A stretch of DNA of 64,000 nt. Origin: Periplaneta americana (lineage: Eukaryota > Arthropoda > Insecta > Blattodea > Blattidae). Made by a program: the position numbers and the translations under genes. Of the stretch, positions 33,829-45,913 are shown one piece after another. Under the pieces are notes generated by a model, which worked only from the letters and a program-made list of their open reading frames with translations, ran no database searches and was not told the origin of the DNA. The stretch covers positions 170,210,488-170,274,487 of the forward strand of contig NC_091120.1 of assembly GCF_040183065.1 (NCBI RefSeq). Direction: 5' to 3'. How positions within the stretch are numbered: the stretch's first letter is position 1; the number at the start of each line of letters is the position of its first letter.

Positions 33829-35608
33829 CAGTGAAACCTCTCATTTACGGACATCAAAGGGACGTAACAATCTGTCCGATCTGGGAGGTGTCCTTTATTG
33901 GGAGGGAGGCTCCCCAATCTAACAGTAAATTTATAATATGCATTATGTATCCCTTCATGCTTTAAATGAAATGTATTACTGTAGTTTAATTCTAAATACA
34001 GTATACTACAGTAAATTCTTTGCAACTTTCAACTACAGTAGATAAGACCGAAAAAGGAAAATATGTACTGTGCCATTCAATTTTATTCTAGGTCTACAGT
34101 TATGCAGTACTGTAATTTACGTTTTCAACTTAACCTTTGCGTTCAGGTGCCATGTCTCTCGAAACAGAACAACTGATTGAAGTGAAGAAAATAATCCTAC
34201 TAACCCTATCATGTGTTGAATACAATTTCATGATCGCGGAAACCTAGGTCCCATCAGACAGGTTAAATTTAATTACTTTGTTTATCCACCCGCTTCTAGC
34301 TAACAAGGGGTTGCCGGCTGGACTAGTGGTAGCCTACGAGATCCTTATCGTCTTCTTTCATAATAAGGAATTTCTGTACAGTTCTCAAAACTAAATTTTC
34401 CATTTATGTAACACATTACGGCCCGATTGTATAAACCATTTAATCTTAGATCAGAGGTTAAATTGATCCTTGTTTCAGCTGAACTTGGAATTTTGTGTTG
34501 TATAAAGTCTAATCTGAGATTAATTTGTCTCAAACTAAAGTCAACTTTGACTGAAGAAATTTCTCCGATTAAGTTAGATGATCCAAGTTCAGTTATTTAT
34601 TTTCTGTTTGAAATATACGAGTGACAGATTGTGCAAATAAAATATCCATTATTATTATTAATATTAATAGATATGTTAGGTACATTTATATATATTTCTT
34701 TCAATTTCTTGCCTTAATACACAAACATTCTTATATTTTAAAGGCTCTATCGTGTTCAGCAGTGTCAAATAACATAACCTATAATTATATTATGTTTATA
34801 ACAACCATTAATTATTAATGGATATGATAGGTACATTCATAAATGTTCAATTAACTGTATTACTAAACGAAAATTGTCATTTTATAAAGCTTTATTATGT
34901 TTAGCAGTATCAAACACCATAACATGATAACAACTTGGAGAACAGTCAACCATCTTCTTATTGTCCGCCATTATTATATTGCAAAAAAAGCCAGTGTCTC
35001 CAACAGAGTGTAAAGAAAGTCGCGAAAAAGTAGTTGTAAAGTCGCTAGATTTCTCATTATCAACAAAGAAAGATTAAATTTTGTCACTATGGGGTGCTAA
35101 AAAGGTCACTAAATCCCTATTTAACCAATATAAAAGTTAAAAGAAATTTTTGTTGAAAAAGAGTTAAAATCGCTAGATTGGCAACACTGAACAAACCTGA
35201 ATAACATGGTCCGCGCATCACATATTGCACCTGTTTATGCGATGTTGCCAAATCCTTTTCACGTGAACTTAGATTGCATTTGAAGCAAGGTAATTTGATC
35301 GCAGAAAAGTTTTATACAATAGATGAAGTGTCTGAACTCGGTTCACTTTTCGATCTTCGATCAAAGTTGATATTTAGTCAGGGAGTTTTATACAATTGGG
35401 CCTAAGTCTTGAAATCCAAGTTCTGTCCGCAGTCAGGAGGTAAAGCAAGCTCTGTGAAACAGCTGTCCGTGTCCGTGTCTGAGAGTGTCCGTAAACGAGA
35501 GTTAAATTTATCATTATTTCTATATTATTTCAGTTGGAACATAAAAAAACTGTCCGTATATGAGGAGTGTCCGTATCTTGGGGGTATCCGTAAGGAGAGG
35601 TTTGATTG
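33829..35608. mobile_element. Tigger/pogo-like non-autonomous element
   Basis: Left CAGTGAAACCTCTCATTTAC and right (reverse-complemented) CAATCAAACCTCTCCTTACG are inverted termini followed by GGACA/GGATA. Both are bordered by TA (33827-33828 and 35609-35610). The CAGTnnAACCTCTC start with TA duplication is characteristic of Tigger-type (pogo) elements. The inner region repeats GTCCGTA motifs. About 980 bp of the interior is a nested MITE (34420..35402); the remainder has no transposase. Confidence 0.75.
34420..35402. mobile_element. Nested MITE with GGCCCRATTGTATAAA ends
   Basis: Left GGCCCGATTGTATAAACC and right (reverse-complemented) GGCCCAATTGTATAAAAC are inverted termini, and inner segments with GATC/TTGATC motifs are also symmetric. 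Inside, about 34650-34930 holds an imperfect tandem duplication of roughly 185 bp (AATAGATATGTTAGGTACAT versus AATGGATATGATAGGTACAT). Confidence 0.72.
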
Positions 35609-35610
35609 TA

Positions 35611-36376
35611 TCTTGAAACACTCACAAGCAGTCTTTACGTCAACGACGCGACGTAGAAAACATTGTCGTGCGGTTTTCGGCTTTGCTGGCGCTGTTAGTC
35701 TTGCTTTCTCAATCGTCGTTCATTTCTACTACTTACCTACCTATAGATCACGCAACGAAACTACTGTCGAGTTAGCAGAAGCACGAATATTATAGAACTA
35801 CCGTAGTTTCGATGTCTCCTGTGTGATTTGTCGTGTCTTAATGTGCAGCAACGCTCCTGGAGCTAAAGAAAGCGGACTTTGCATCAACATGAGGTTTCTG
35901 TGTTCTGGCAAAATTTTATGTGCGCAGGTGGAAAGCAGCTACAGTATATATCGGTCGTTTGTTTGTTTGTGTAACCTTCCTAGGTAATAACAAGGAAGCT
36001 CATGTACACAAACCAACCCCCTCGCACCCCCTCCGTTTGAAGTCGCGTGCCAACAGAGGACTTATCATCCTGTAAGACTTCCGTCAGGGCATCTGTTCTG
36101 TGTTGCTTCATGCAATAGTGGTGCTTGGAGGAGCTTTATTGCCCGCGCCTAGCCACGTAGAGCACAATCTGCTCCTGGCCGTTTCAACACTGATTTGTTT
36201 TTGCTTCAGACTACATGGTACTATTTAGGATTTCATTTAGACGTTGTCGAATTGTGCAGTTTTGATATAGCTTACTGAAGAAAATATCGCCGTTCTAATT
36301 TTATCAGATTTTTTTCACAATTTTCGGAGATAAATATCGACATATAAAAATACTTTTAACTGTAGTGTCATCGCTC
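35611..36376. other. Non-coding, nothing recognised
   Basis: GC content rises locally (35630-36200), but no coding exon or repeat could be recognised on either strand. Confidence 0.4.
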
Positions 36377-36575
36377 TTATTTCCGGCAGCCAATCACGTT
36401 GCAGGTCGGCTACATTTAAACGTATGCGTCTTTTCATTCACTGCTGATGACGTTATGCACTTCCTAAGGCTCAATAAATAATATAATCACCCGCCATTTT
36501 GGTTCTTTCGTTGGCGTTCGCAAAAAGCACACGAACGTTATTTACCGTTCAATTACAGTGCGTTTGATTTATTAT

Positions 36576-37749
36576 TAGAGACAGGATTTCATGCAAATGC
36601 CTGTTTTTATATAAGCTTGCTATAGTTCTCAAACTCTGTAAATATCCGTTTCATGGCTTAGTGATTCGAAATAAGTATAGGCTACTTTTACCGTGCATAT
36701 TTGTATGTCTTGATTTTTTTAGTGGTAAATTTATGCATAATGCAGGTTTTTTTAGATTTTAAGTTTAATAATGCATATTTTGAGGTTTATGTTGCATATT
36801 ACGTCCATTTTTATAGTTTCATTGCATATTTTATATTAAATCGCACGATACTGCATTTTATAAATGTTGCCTCGTAGAGTTTGGTATTTCTGAACTTACA
36901 CTATTTGACTATAAGTACTGAAAAATATAAGTGAAATGCTAACAGTTTGCAGGGTTTCTACATGAGGACTTTGAACCTTACCGGCTAATCCTCTCATTGT
37001 ATTGTCACACTGGAATTCCACAATCCTGTTCTATACAAGTCTTACCCCGAGGCTAAAATTATTATTAGAATGATGCCTCTTCTGCCCCCGTCCACACCTG
37101 TGGAGTAACGGTTAGCGCGTCTGGCCGCTAAACCAGGTGGCCCGGGTTCGAATCCCGGTCGGGGCAAGTTACCTGGTTGAGGTTTCTTCCGGGGTTTTCC
37201 CTCAACCCAATACGAGCAAATGCTGGGTAACTTTCGGTGCTGGACCCCGGACTCATTTCACCGGCATTATCACCTTCATATCATTCAGACGCTAAATAAC
37301 CTAGATGTTGATACAGCGTCGTAAAATAACCCAATAAAATAAAATAAAAATAAACCTTCTGCTCCCACCCATACTTTGTAGTTCGGTGACAATAGCACTA
37401 ACATGCTTCCCCTAACATGCCTTTAATTTGGAAAGGTAGATAGGCAGAAGGTCTGCAGTAGGCTACATGTACAGGTGTTTTGTGAATTAGCTACTGTATT
37501 TGTGATCTGTGGTGATCTGTGAAGTGCTGTAATGCCCCCGATTAAATGTTCGAGAAGAGATCTTGTGGCGCGGTGGTTCAAGGGAAAAGAATATCTTAGA
37601 AATTTGGAAAGACTGTTAGTAGTACATTGTGCCGTTCGAAAATAAAATGTAAGTTTCAATTTTGATAGTGCATATTTTCAGTGTTTTTTCCTTCATTGTG
37701 CATATTTGGCTATTTGATAGTGCATGGATACATGCAAATCCTGTCTCTA
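36576..37749. mobile_element. Non-autonomous hAT element, family IV, nested
   Basis: Ends TAGAGACAGGATTTCATG and (right, reverse-complemented) TAGAGACAGGATTTGCATG, with the 8-bp duplication TTTATTAT at 36568-36575 and 37750-37757. The interior contains several GCATATT repeats and a SINE (37090..37354). No transposase domain recognised. Confidence 0.92.
37090..37354 (+). mobile_element. SINE family 1, full length
   Basis: Best-preserved family-1 copy: GTCCACACCTGTGGAGTAAC head, B box GGGTTCGAATCCC, central module, GGTGCTGGACCCC body, tail hairpin GACGCT/AGCGTC and an AATAAAATAAA end. Target duplication CTTCTGCYCCC with one mismatch (37079-37089 and 37356-37366). Confidence 0.93.
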
Positions 37750-38131
37750 TTTATTATCATAGGAGCTACGACATGATAATGTTTAACGGTGCGGAAAATA
37801 GATTCCTCGTCTGGTAGCTCGGCAACGAAAGAACAAAAATGGCGAACGATACTACCTGCCTAGACTTTATAGAGCCTTCACTTCCTAAGGCGTAAGCAGA
37901 GAGGAGGAGTCACGCCAGAAATAACATCGACGCGATTCTAGTTAGGCTACATTGTCATTCATTTTTATTGGTTTTACACAATTTAAAGAATTTAGAAACT
38001 GGTACTCATTCTGTTTACAAACTAAACTAATGTTTTTTTTTTTCATAATAGTAAATTTATTTAAGCAGGTCTGCTCTAGATCTAATTTTTGTTAGAAAAT
38101 TCCAGACAGATTACGATAAAGTTGGTTAAGG

Positions 38132-39018
38132 CTTTATGCTTATAACAAATACCTTACTATAATAATACCGGACAGCTAGCAATTTTACGTGCGAACGACG
38201 CTGGTGCTGCTACCTAGGCGGCCGGTGTGGTGATACTCGTGAAACAAGTTGTAATCAACTGCAATGTATATTGTTGCTGGGCTAGTTTAATAGTTTTATT
38301 AATTAGTGCTGTGTTAAAATGTCAGGGTGTATATGAGGTGTTTATAATTGCTACAAAATTACAGCATTATAAATTGCTTCAAATCGTACTTTCGATTTCC
38401 AAGGGATCATAAAACGTGAGTCAACAACATTCTTTAGCAGGCCTAATTCCTTATTCTTTGTGTTGATAGAAAAACACAAATTAGCTTTTTTATTTAAACC
38501 TAATAAATGAATAGAAGTTAAAATGTATCTGAAATTTTAAGGTTTTATCAAATTAAGTTTTATTGTTGTCCACATGTCTTTACCAATAAATTACAAGCAT
38601 CAGATTACTAGCAATTTTATCTTTGCAGTTGTCAGCAATGGGTATATGAAGCATTAATTTGAATTCATTCCTAATATCATAATTGATTTTGTCTCACTAA
38701 ACCAAAGAAAAAATATGTAACAATTACGAAAAGTAATATGAAGTATGCAATATTTCTCATAATATGCAGCTTTGATATAAGATAATAATTTTACATTAAA
38801 TATTATTCAACATTTCTTAAGTGTTTCATATATTACTGCACATTAGTAACTCACGTTTTGAACAATAGTCAGAATCCCGCTATGTTAATATTTGTATATG
38901 TGGACGTAATTCCATCCCGCTCCGCTAGATGTCAGGTCCGCGATATTTCGCACTCACGCCAATGCTGCTAGTGTACAGCTGTCCGGTATTATTATAGTAA
39001 GGTATTTGCTTATAGTAG
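38132..39018. mobile_element. About 887-bp element with 40-bp inverted termini
   Basis: Left AAATACCTTACTATAATAAT (then ACCGGACAGCT) and the right end from 38980 are reverse complements over about 40 bp with few differences. Inner CTGCTA/TAGCAG segments are also symmetric. No transposase; superfamily not assigned. Confidence 0.75.
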
Positions 39019-39650
39019 TCTTAAGTTTTTTGACTTGTTCCATATTATAGCTGTGAAGTAATGTGCGAATACCATGGAATATTAATAAATACAATACAAA
39101 GATAGCAAGCATGTAACAAAGAATTTCTAAACTCAGTCTGGATTTTTAGATGTCCACGTCATATTCATTGAAGAAACATCCTCCATTGAAGCAATACTTT
39201 CAGGCACAGAGGTAGTTCAGTCAATTTCTGGAGTTGTGCACAGGAAATCATTTTCTCAGAAAATAAAAATAAAAATTCCACTCCATTTTGAGCAAAGAAT
39301 ATCATTTTCTTCATTCCACTTTATCATTTTCTCTGAAGTCACATATTTCTTCAAGCAAGACATTTCATGAAATAAATTATCTTCATCCTGGTCAAGTCCA
39401 TCTACATTTGAAGAAAAATTATGAACTGACTCTTCAAATTTTCCTCTTTCTAAAGAATGTTCCAGCAATGTATGTACATTTCATAGATAATATCTTATCT
39501 TGTGATTGAGTAACCCGGGCACTGGGATATTCAACAACATTTTCATAAAATTCACGATAGATACTGAGAATTCTGCTGTGAAAAGAGAGCCATTTCTCCT
39601 AAAGATGCCCAAAAATTGCTTAAATGACAGTGGAATAAATTTATCTTCTT
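39019..39650. other. Non-coding, nothing recognised
   Basis: Several short frames without domains. Confidence 0.35.
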
Positions 39651-39654
39651 TCTT

Positions 39655-39740
39655 GGATTGATTAATAAAGGAGAAAAATTCGCTTCGGCTCCGGGGATCG
39701 AACCCAGGACCTCCAGTTCTAAGCAATAAATAATACCCAT
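39655..39740 (-). mobile_element. tRNA-derived SINE fragment
   Basis: The minus strand reads GGTCCTGGGTTCGATCCCCG (T-arm/B box) followed by AGCGAATTTTTCTCC. The same tRNA-end plus AATTTTTCTC junction occurs in the inverted elements at 2458..2985 and 62273..62727. The head is eroded. Confidence 0.6.
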
Positions 39741-40032
39741 AACAGGGAATTATGTAGTATCATACATTAATAATATCATATAGATTCTTTTTTGGGGTTA
39801 ATTTTTTTTATTAACTTCGGTAATAACGGAAGACTTGATTGCAGTTACGTCCTTACTTTCTGTTTTGATTATGACATCATAATAAAGCGGCAAAGTGGCA
39901 TTAGCAAAATTTATCACAGCGATGTACGGGAATAATTAAACCATATTAATAAATAACAACGGAAATCCGGGGGATATCTGGGAAAAAATATTAAATCTGG
40001 GGAAATTCCGTTTCAGTGAATCAGTAAAGGAC

Positions 40033-41958
40033 TTGGGTATACAGGGTGTAAGAGGTACAGGGCCATCATTTTATTTTTACTAACATTTTTAATATTAACC
40101 TGTCTATACCTTTAGAGAACCGGAAACACCGCTTGCTCCCCCCTCCAAGACTGGAGTTCGATGATACTGGCGTAAAACACAAATCACTCTACTAGGTATA
40201 GGAAGGAAGAAAAGTAGTTCATCCATTTACGTAAACTAGGAAATATCGCGATTTTGAGTTTGATAATTTTCATTAGGTTTTTCTTTAATCAAAGTACAGT
40301 ACTGTATTAAGAATAAGTGTTTTTACTCACGAAGTGAGTTATCCATGCGAACGTATTCATTATGCAGTGTATATTATACTATCTACAGCACATTAGCGTA
40401 CAATATAGAGAAAGAAGTTAAATTGAAAAATAATCATAATATTATGAATATTTAAACACAATTTTGAAAATGGTGGCCGTTCATTTCGATACAGGCTTCA
40501 GTTCTTTTGTGCATATTATCGCACTATAGACTATTGCATCTAATTCCAATTGCCAGTTTCGTCCTTCGTACTAGTAACTCATGTTGAAATAATTCTGTAC
40601 CTACTCTACGTACTGTAAATTCAATCTTCACTTCTGCCCGACCCGAAAATATAAAATTACTCAGACATGCTATCTACTGTCTGTCCAAGTGGTTATGCCG
40701 CAGGATTGTAGAAAGGGAGGAAATCACGTGACAGTTAATTACTTAACGAGGCCCTTTTATTTAAGTTAAATTAAACAGCTGTATAATATTACGTAAGAGA
40801 AATTAATGTTTTCAGAAAAGAGCTAAGACAGCCCAGCTATTACAGAGGGGCGAGCAGAAGCAGGTGGGGGAAATCGGGGTGCGACGTAGGCAAACGGACA
40901 GTACCTGTGCGAAAATATGATTCAATATTGAAAGCTCTTTCGTCACTGGAAAACGCGAACATATTTCTGGAACGTACTATACTCAGTAACTCAGTACTGC
41001 TTACTATCTGCGATCTTGGTTCTGTGTGGAGTTGGAACTTCCTTAGTAGAAGGGGTGTGAGTGAAGTACATTCAAATACTCAGGTACAATAAAAATTGGA
41101 GTAAAAATAAAATGATGTCCCTGTATAAATGCCATCCTTTTCACAATCATGGGGACGGTCTATAGTTTCAAAAAATGTCCGTGCAACATAGGGTCAAAAC
41201 TTGATAGTTTTCCCAGACAAAAAAATCTTTTCTTATTTTATTCGCGTTATACTGCTTGTATCGTTAGTAAAATTACGAAAACAATTACATCAGTAGGTAT
41301 ATCCAGCAAAGAGTTAATATTAGTTTAAATACATATTTGTGTGTTCTATTACGTTCTCGTGAAATTAAATAAAAATGTATGCTTAAATTTGTTAATATTC
41401 TGGCGTGAGAGACGTGGCAACGTGTTCAGCAGGCAGTACTCTGCACAGACGTAAGTACGAGTCAGCTGAGTTCAAGCTTCCGTCCATAGCTCTACTGCCG
41501 AGCGGATGACAGTTCATTACAGGGTATTCGATAAATAACTTACAATGTCATTTACGGTTTAGGAATATCATAATGTTATTAATTTATGGAGAAAATCGTC
41601 GTAATTCAAGTGAGACAAGAAGGCTGTGCCTTCAACGTTTTCCTCAAAGAAGGTTAACTAATCATCGAACTTTGCTGCTCGTTTTATATAAACAACAGTA
41701 TTACCATGATCCGCTCCTGCTTTAGAACAGAGCATCTGTTTTGTACCGGTATGTCTGTACCCGCTTGAGCTGTACTGTGTACTTCTGATCCCTCTCCTTC
41801 TCATCCAGCAACGTTGCAAAACGTCTAATATTGTAAACTTTAATAATTAGTTAAATATTGCAATTATAAAAAAATTGTAAGGACATTTTTTCTTCCTTAT
41901 GACATGAATAATTATCAGTTAAAATAACAGCACTTATACCCCTTACACCCTGTATATT
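40033..41958. mobile_element. Outer TIR element with TACAGGGTGTAAG ends
   Basis: TATACAGGGTGTAAGAGGTA at 40033 and (reverse-complemented) TATACAGGGTGTAAGGGGTA at 41939-41958 are inverted termini bordered by TA. The TACAGGGTG start is common among insect Tc1/mariner-like MITEs. It contains the 1.07-kb element 40052..41126 at its left end. Confidence 0.6.
40052..41126. mobile_element. TACAGGGACATC element, copy A (uninterrupted)
   Basis: Left TACAGGGCCATCATTTTATT and right (reverse-complemented) TATACAGGGACATCATTTTA are inverted termini continuing into TTTTAC. It is colinear with 45290..47633, except that copy B contains a Penelope-like insertion. The single ATTACTCAGACAT at 40655-40667 represents the empty site. 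Confidence 0.82.
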
Positions 41959-42027
41959 GTGCATTCAGACAAGAATTCTCATTTTATCAGTTTCATTTCC
42001 GTAATTTTAATAATAATTTAATAATTT

Positions 42028-42217
42028 AGGGCTCCATTCATAGACATTCTTAGCCCAGGCTTCCGGTGGATGATCAGCGAACTAACGTTTTCCGTATTCA
42101 TAAACCATTGTTAGCGATATGATATGATATGAATCCTGTACAAGTAACCAGTCGATAGCCGGGGCTAGTTTAGCACGCTCGTAGCGCAGGCTAGCGAAAT
42201 GTCTATGCATATCACCC
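42028..42217 (+). mobile_element. 190-bp MITE 'CATAGACATT', copy 1
   Basis: Ends AGGGCTCCATTCATAGACAT and (reverse-complemented) GGGTGATATGCATAGACATT are inverted termini. Internal ATATGATATGATAT and the CTAGTTTAGCACGCTCGTAG segment are shared with the copies at 42395 and 48516. Confidence 0.85.
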
Positions 42218-42394
42218 GTAGAGTCTATTTATTTAATCTGGCAGAGCTAAGACCAATAGGCCTTCTCTTCCGCCCAGCCAGACTCTAATTCTAATTGAAT
42301 ACAGTAATTTTAATATTATTTAATCAGGATTGTCTTTACATTTTCAACCATACTGGACAAGAGTTCATAATCATTTGTAGTTAGAAAGTCACTT

Positions 42395-42586
42395 AGGGTG
42401 CTATGCATAGACATTTCGCTAGCCCGCGCTACGAGCATGTTAAACTAGCCCCGGCTATCGAGAGATTACTTGTACAGGATTCATATGATATCATATCGCT
42501 AACACTGGTTTATGAATACGAAAAACGTTAGTTCGCTGATCATCCACGGGAAGCCCGCGCTAAGAATGTCTATGAATATGGCCCTT
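42395..42586 (-). mobile_element. 190-bp MITE 'CATAGACATT', copy 2 (inverted)
   Basis: Reverse-oriented copy of 42028..42217, 178 bp away, so the pair forms a potential long-stem inverted repeat. The ends are AGGGTGCTATGCATAGACAT and ...ATGTCTATGAATATGGCCCT. Confidence 0.87.
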
Positions 42587-43055
42587 AGAGTCAGAAAATT
42601 AATCGAAATTTCTATTGGAAAGTCCATGAAACTACTATTTTAATTTGTTTATCTTTGCTTGCGTCTTATCCTGAACGGTGAATATTGTTGAAGTTGGACC
42701 TTAAAAATTGAATTTAGAGAATAAAAAAAAAGCCAATATATCAGATTGGTGGGCAAGACTTGCAAGCCAAGAGTAGTCCCCCAGGCGATCTAATTCCTGT
42801 TAAACTCTGTGTCTCACAAGTCTGACACAAGCAAACAAATATTCCTTCAGGCTGAGAAAACTCAGAGAACATGATAAAGTTTAATTAAATTACCATTTGA
42901 AAACACATCTTGTTTCCGCGGACCCATTTAGACAGGTTGAGAACCGCTGGTTACCAGTTTATAACCTGCAGAGAATGGATAATAATAGATTCCAAAGCTG
43001 GCTTGTAACCTAAGTCCAGTGGAAAGATGTATGTAGGTCATGCTATAAAACGATG
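42587..43055. other. Non-coding, nothing recognised
   Basis: No gene or repeat identified. Confidence 0.35.
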
Positions 43056-43362
43056 GATTGAATCAGGCCTGCACAAGGTTTGCGCCCTCCGAGCCGGCTC
43101 ACAGCTTATGCGCGGAATGCAGATATTAGCTGCGCTCTGTGTAAGGGTGGACTGGAAGAAGGGGTGATCTCGTACAAAATATGCACAAAAGGAAGTACTA
43201 TTACGAGTGTTTATGAAATGAATTCCCGTTCAGTGTTTGCAAAACTATCTTGGACTATTATTAATTAATAAAGAAATATTTATTTTACAGAAATAATAGA
43301 AATTCTATAGCTACTTAAATGTACAATATCATTTTGTTATATTTTTATTTATCAGTACATCA

Positions 43363-43693
43363 AAACGAGGTTTTATGCCGTTGGCAGCTGAAAGGAACAG
43401 TAGCCTACTGATCGTAATGAAACATCATTTACAGATGTTCGATGTCTGCCTTTATTAAAGTTGATTATAGAAAACAGTTGCTCACAAATATAAATGTTGA
43501 GCCAAACATAGCAATCATTTTCACAGCCAGCCTGTGTAGTCGTGGATATTATTGTTAATGTTTAGTCTTGTAAAACTCAACCAAGCTAGTAGTATTATTC
43601 AAATGATCTTTAGCCCTTAGGTCACATTGAAGATCAATAAATTCGAGCTGTAAATCGTTAAATGTTATGTTCCGCCTTTTAGATTCCTCCATA
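43363..43693 (-). pseudogene. hAT transposase C-terminal remnant, copy B
   Basis: The minus strand encodes the same 45-codon start (LQLEFIDLQCDLRAKDHF, LVEFYKTKH) ending at a stop codon in the same position as in the 16-kb copy, followed by frameshifted MIAMFGS and CEQLFS segments of the hAT dimerisation domain. Confidence 0.82.
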
Positions 43694-43840
43694 CTGTACT
43701 GTATCAGTAGGTAAGCAACGTGAAACAGTTACTGAGAATAGGCCTACACACTGCACTCCACTAGATAACTGAGTGGTCGTGTCCCTCTCCTCTACCTATA
43801 GCAAGTCTATGTCATTCTGACGTATCTTCCTCTCCGTTTC

Positions 43841-44107
43841 AGCCACCGGCGTGGCTCAGTTGGTTAAGGCGCTTGCCTGCCGGTCTAAAGTTGCGTTCGG
43901 GCGCGGGTTCGATCCCCGCTTGGGCTGATTACCTAGTTGGGTTTTTTCCGAGGTTTTCCCCAACCGTAATGTGAATGCAAGGTAATCTATGGCGAATCCT
44001 CGGCCACATCTCGCCAAATATCATCTCGCTATCACCAATCTCATCGACGCTAAATAACCTAGTAGTTGATACAGCGTCGTTAAATAACCAACTAAAATAA
44101 AAATAAA
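43841..44107 (+). mobile_element. SINE family 2, full length, inside hAT copy B
   Basis: Head GGCTCAGTTGGTTAAGGCGC, B box GGTTCGATCC, central module TTTTTTCCGAGGTTTTCCCC and tail hairpin GACGCT/AGCGTC. Perfect 13-bp duplication TCCTCTCCGTTTC at 43828-43840 and 44108-44120. The sequence is uninterrupted in hAT copy A. Confidence 0.94.
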
Positions 44108-44201
44108 TCCTCTCCGTTTCTGCGAGCGGAAAACACGGCTCTCCCGCTCCGAAGGAGCGCACGCGCTCGTTGAGCGCTGTTTGTGCAGGTATGGATTGAA
44201 T

Positions 44202-45289
44202 GAAGAAAGAACATAAGATTAATCTGACGTTTACGGTGTTTATGACAAGAATGGTGGTGGTGTTGGACAAATTATGGAAAGGAAATTGGAGTACAGTATT
44301 TTACGAAAATCTGCCTCCAAGACATAAATCTGTTCTTTATAAATTGCAGTCGAAGTGTCCGGATTTGAACTCGGATTATGGATATCCAGTCTGGAAAGCC
44401 GACGGCGTAGCTGGGTACGGAAAAATGCGGCGAGGAAAATGCAGTTTCTCTAAAACTGCTCCAACATAGGCTAGCCGTGTTTTGAAACCAAGTCTCCGCA
44501 GTGTTTGTTGCATTTGCCTCTGTGTCCTTACGAACAGAGACACATGTGATAGATAGTGCGGATTGTGCGGTGTCCCTTGGCACACTCTTGTTCCAAGCCG
44601 GAGTACAGAGGACCACACTATAAGCTTCATATTAACTACTGCTCCGTCATAAATCCAAGTCATAAAGTTTTTCCCGTTTCTGCCATCTTCCTTTCTTCTA
44701 TCCTAAATATTTGCTTTTCATCCACCTATAACACGAGACTTGTGGTGGATTAAAATTAGAATATTATGTTTATCGGATCTTCATCGTGCTCAGTCAATAT
44801 GCCGCAGAACACATTCCGTTCTTGAAGAGAACCAGGTACTAAGCATGAATTTCGCTCACCCCCGCAGAGGTAGAGATTGATGGGAAACGTTACTTATGGA
44901 TTTGTAACGTTGCTATATCGTTGATAGTGATTCTTTGGAGGTGAGAAATGAGAAGTAAATGACCCACAGACGAATTTGAAGGCAAAATGGGAGGATTATA
45001 GAGTGCACTTCATCAAGACTAGCAAATTGAAGGAAAAATGAACTCCTGAGGCATGTTATGTAGCACTTGACTTGTCCAACAGCCAGAAAATGTATTACAG
45101 TGTACACTTAACAGGCAATCTTTTTTCACATGTGACGTCTATATCCCACCTATACTAACAGAAACAACGAAAGGATTTTGTGGAAACGAAAATTCGACTT
45201 CTGTTACCATACTTACGTCATATCCGATAAAATAAATGACAATGTGAATGAATCCACTTACATGCACAAAGATAGTCCGTATATGTATA
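44202..45289. other. No recognised gene; overlapping unassigned frames
   Basis: At 44200-44660 both strands have 90-115 codon frames, but none shows a domain or intron signals. A T-arm-like sequence (minus strand GAGTTCAAATCC near 44362) hints at an old tRNA-derived repeat. Confidence 0.35.
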
Positions 45290-45913
45290 GGGACATCATT
45301 TTATTTTTACTAACATTTTTAATATTAACTTACCTATACCTCTGGATCAACGCCGTTTGTTATCCCCTTCCACGACTCGAGTTCGATGATACTGGCGTAA
45401 TATACAAACAAATCAATTCATTAGGTATAGGAGGGAAGAAAAGTAGTTCATCCATTTACGTAAACTAGGAAATATTGCGCTTTTGAGTTTGATAATTTTC
45501 ATTAGGTTTTTGTTTAATCAAAATACAGTACAGTATTAACAATGAGTATTTTTACTCACGAACTGAGCTGTCCATGTGGACGTATTCATTATGCAGTGTA
45601 AGTTATATTACACTGTCTACAGCACATTAGCGTACAATATAGAGAATGAAGTTAAATTTAAAAATAATCATAATATGGATATTTAAACACATTTTTAAAA
45701 ATGGTGGCCGTTCATTTCGATACAGGCTTCAGTTCTATGTCCATATTATCGCACTATAGACTATTGTACCTAATCCCAATTACCAGTTTCGTTCTTCGTA
45801 CTAGTAACTCATGTTGAAATAATTCTGTACCTACTCTTTAAAAGAGTGCCTTACGTACTATAAACTCAATCTTCACTTCTGCCCGATCCGAAAAGATAAA
45901 ATTACTCAGACAT

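Larger units (their letters stand above)
36377..37924 (-). mobile_element. TTATTTCCGGC element, copy 2, split by a hAT insertion
   Basis: 36377-36575 and 37758-37924 together match 14750..15133 in reverse orientation. Ends TTATTTCCGGCAGCC and (reverse-complemented) TTATTTCTGGCGTGA. The split is the hAT element 36576..37749. Confidence 0.82.
43064..44193 (-). mobile_element. Deleted hAT element, family I copy B, carrying a SINE
   Basis: Reverse-oriented copy of 15825..16673, flanked by its own perfect 8-bp duplication GATTGAAT (43056-43063 and 44194-44201). Ends CAGGCCTGCACAA and (reverse-complemented) CATACCTGCACAA. Without the nested SINE (43841..44107) it is about the same length as copy A. 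The transposase C-terminal remnant is at 43363-43693 on the minus strand. Confidence 0.93.

Noticed and set aside
44200..44663. Overlapping 90-115-codon frames as a gene
   Set aside because: Frames on both strands, no domain, no splice or promoter context, adjacent to a hAT border.
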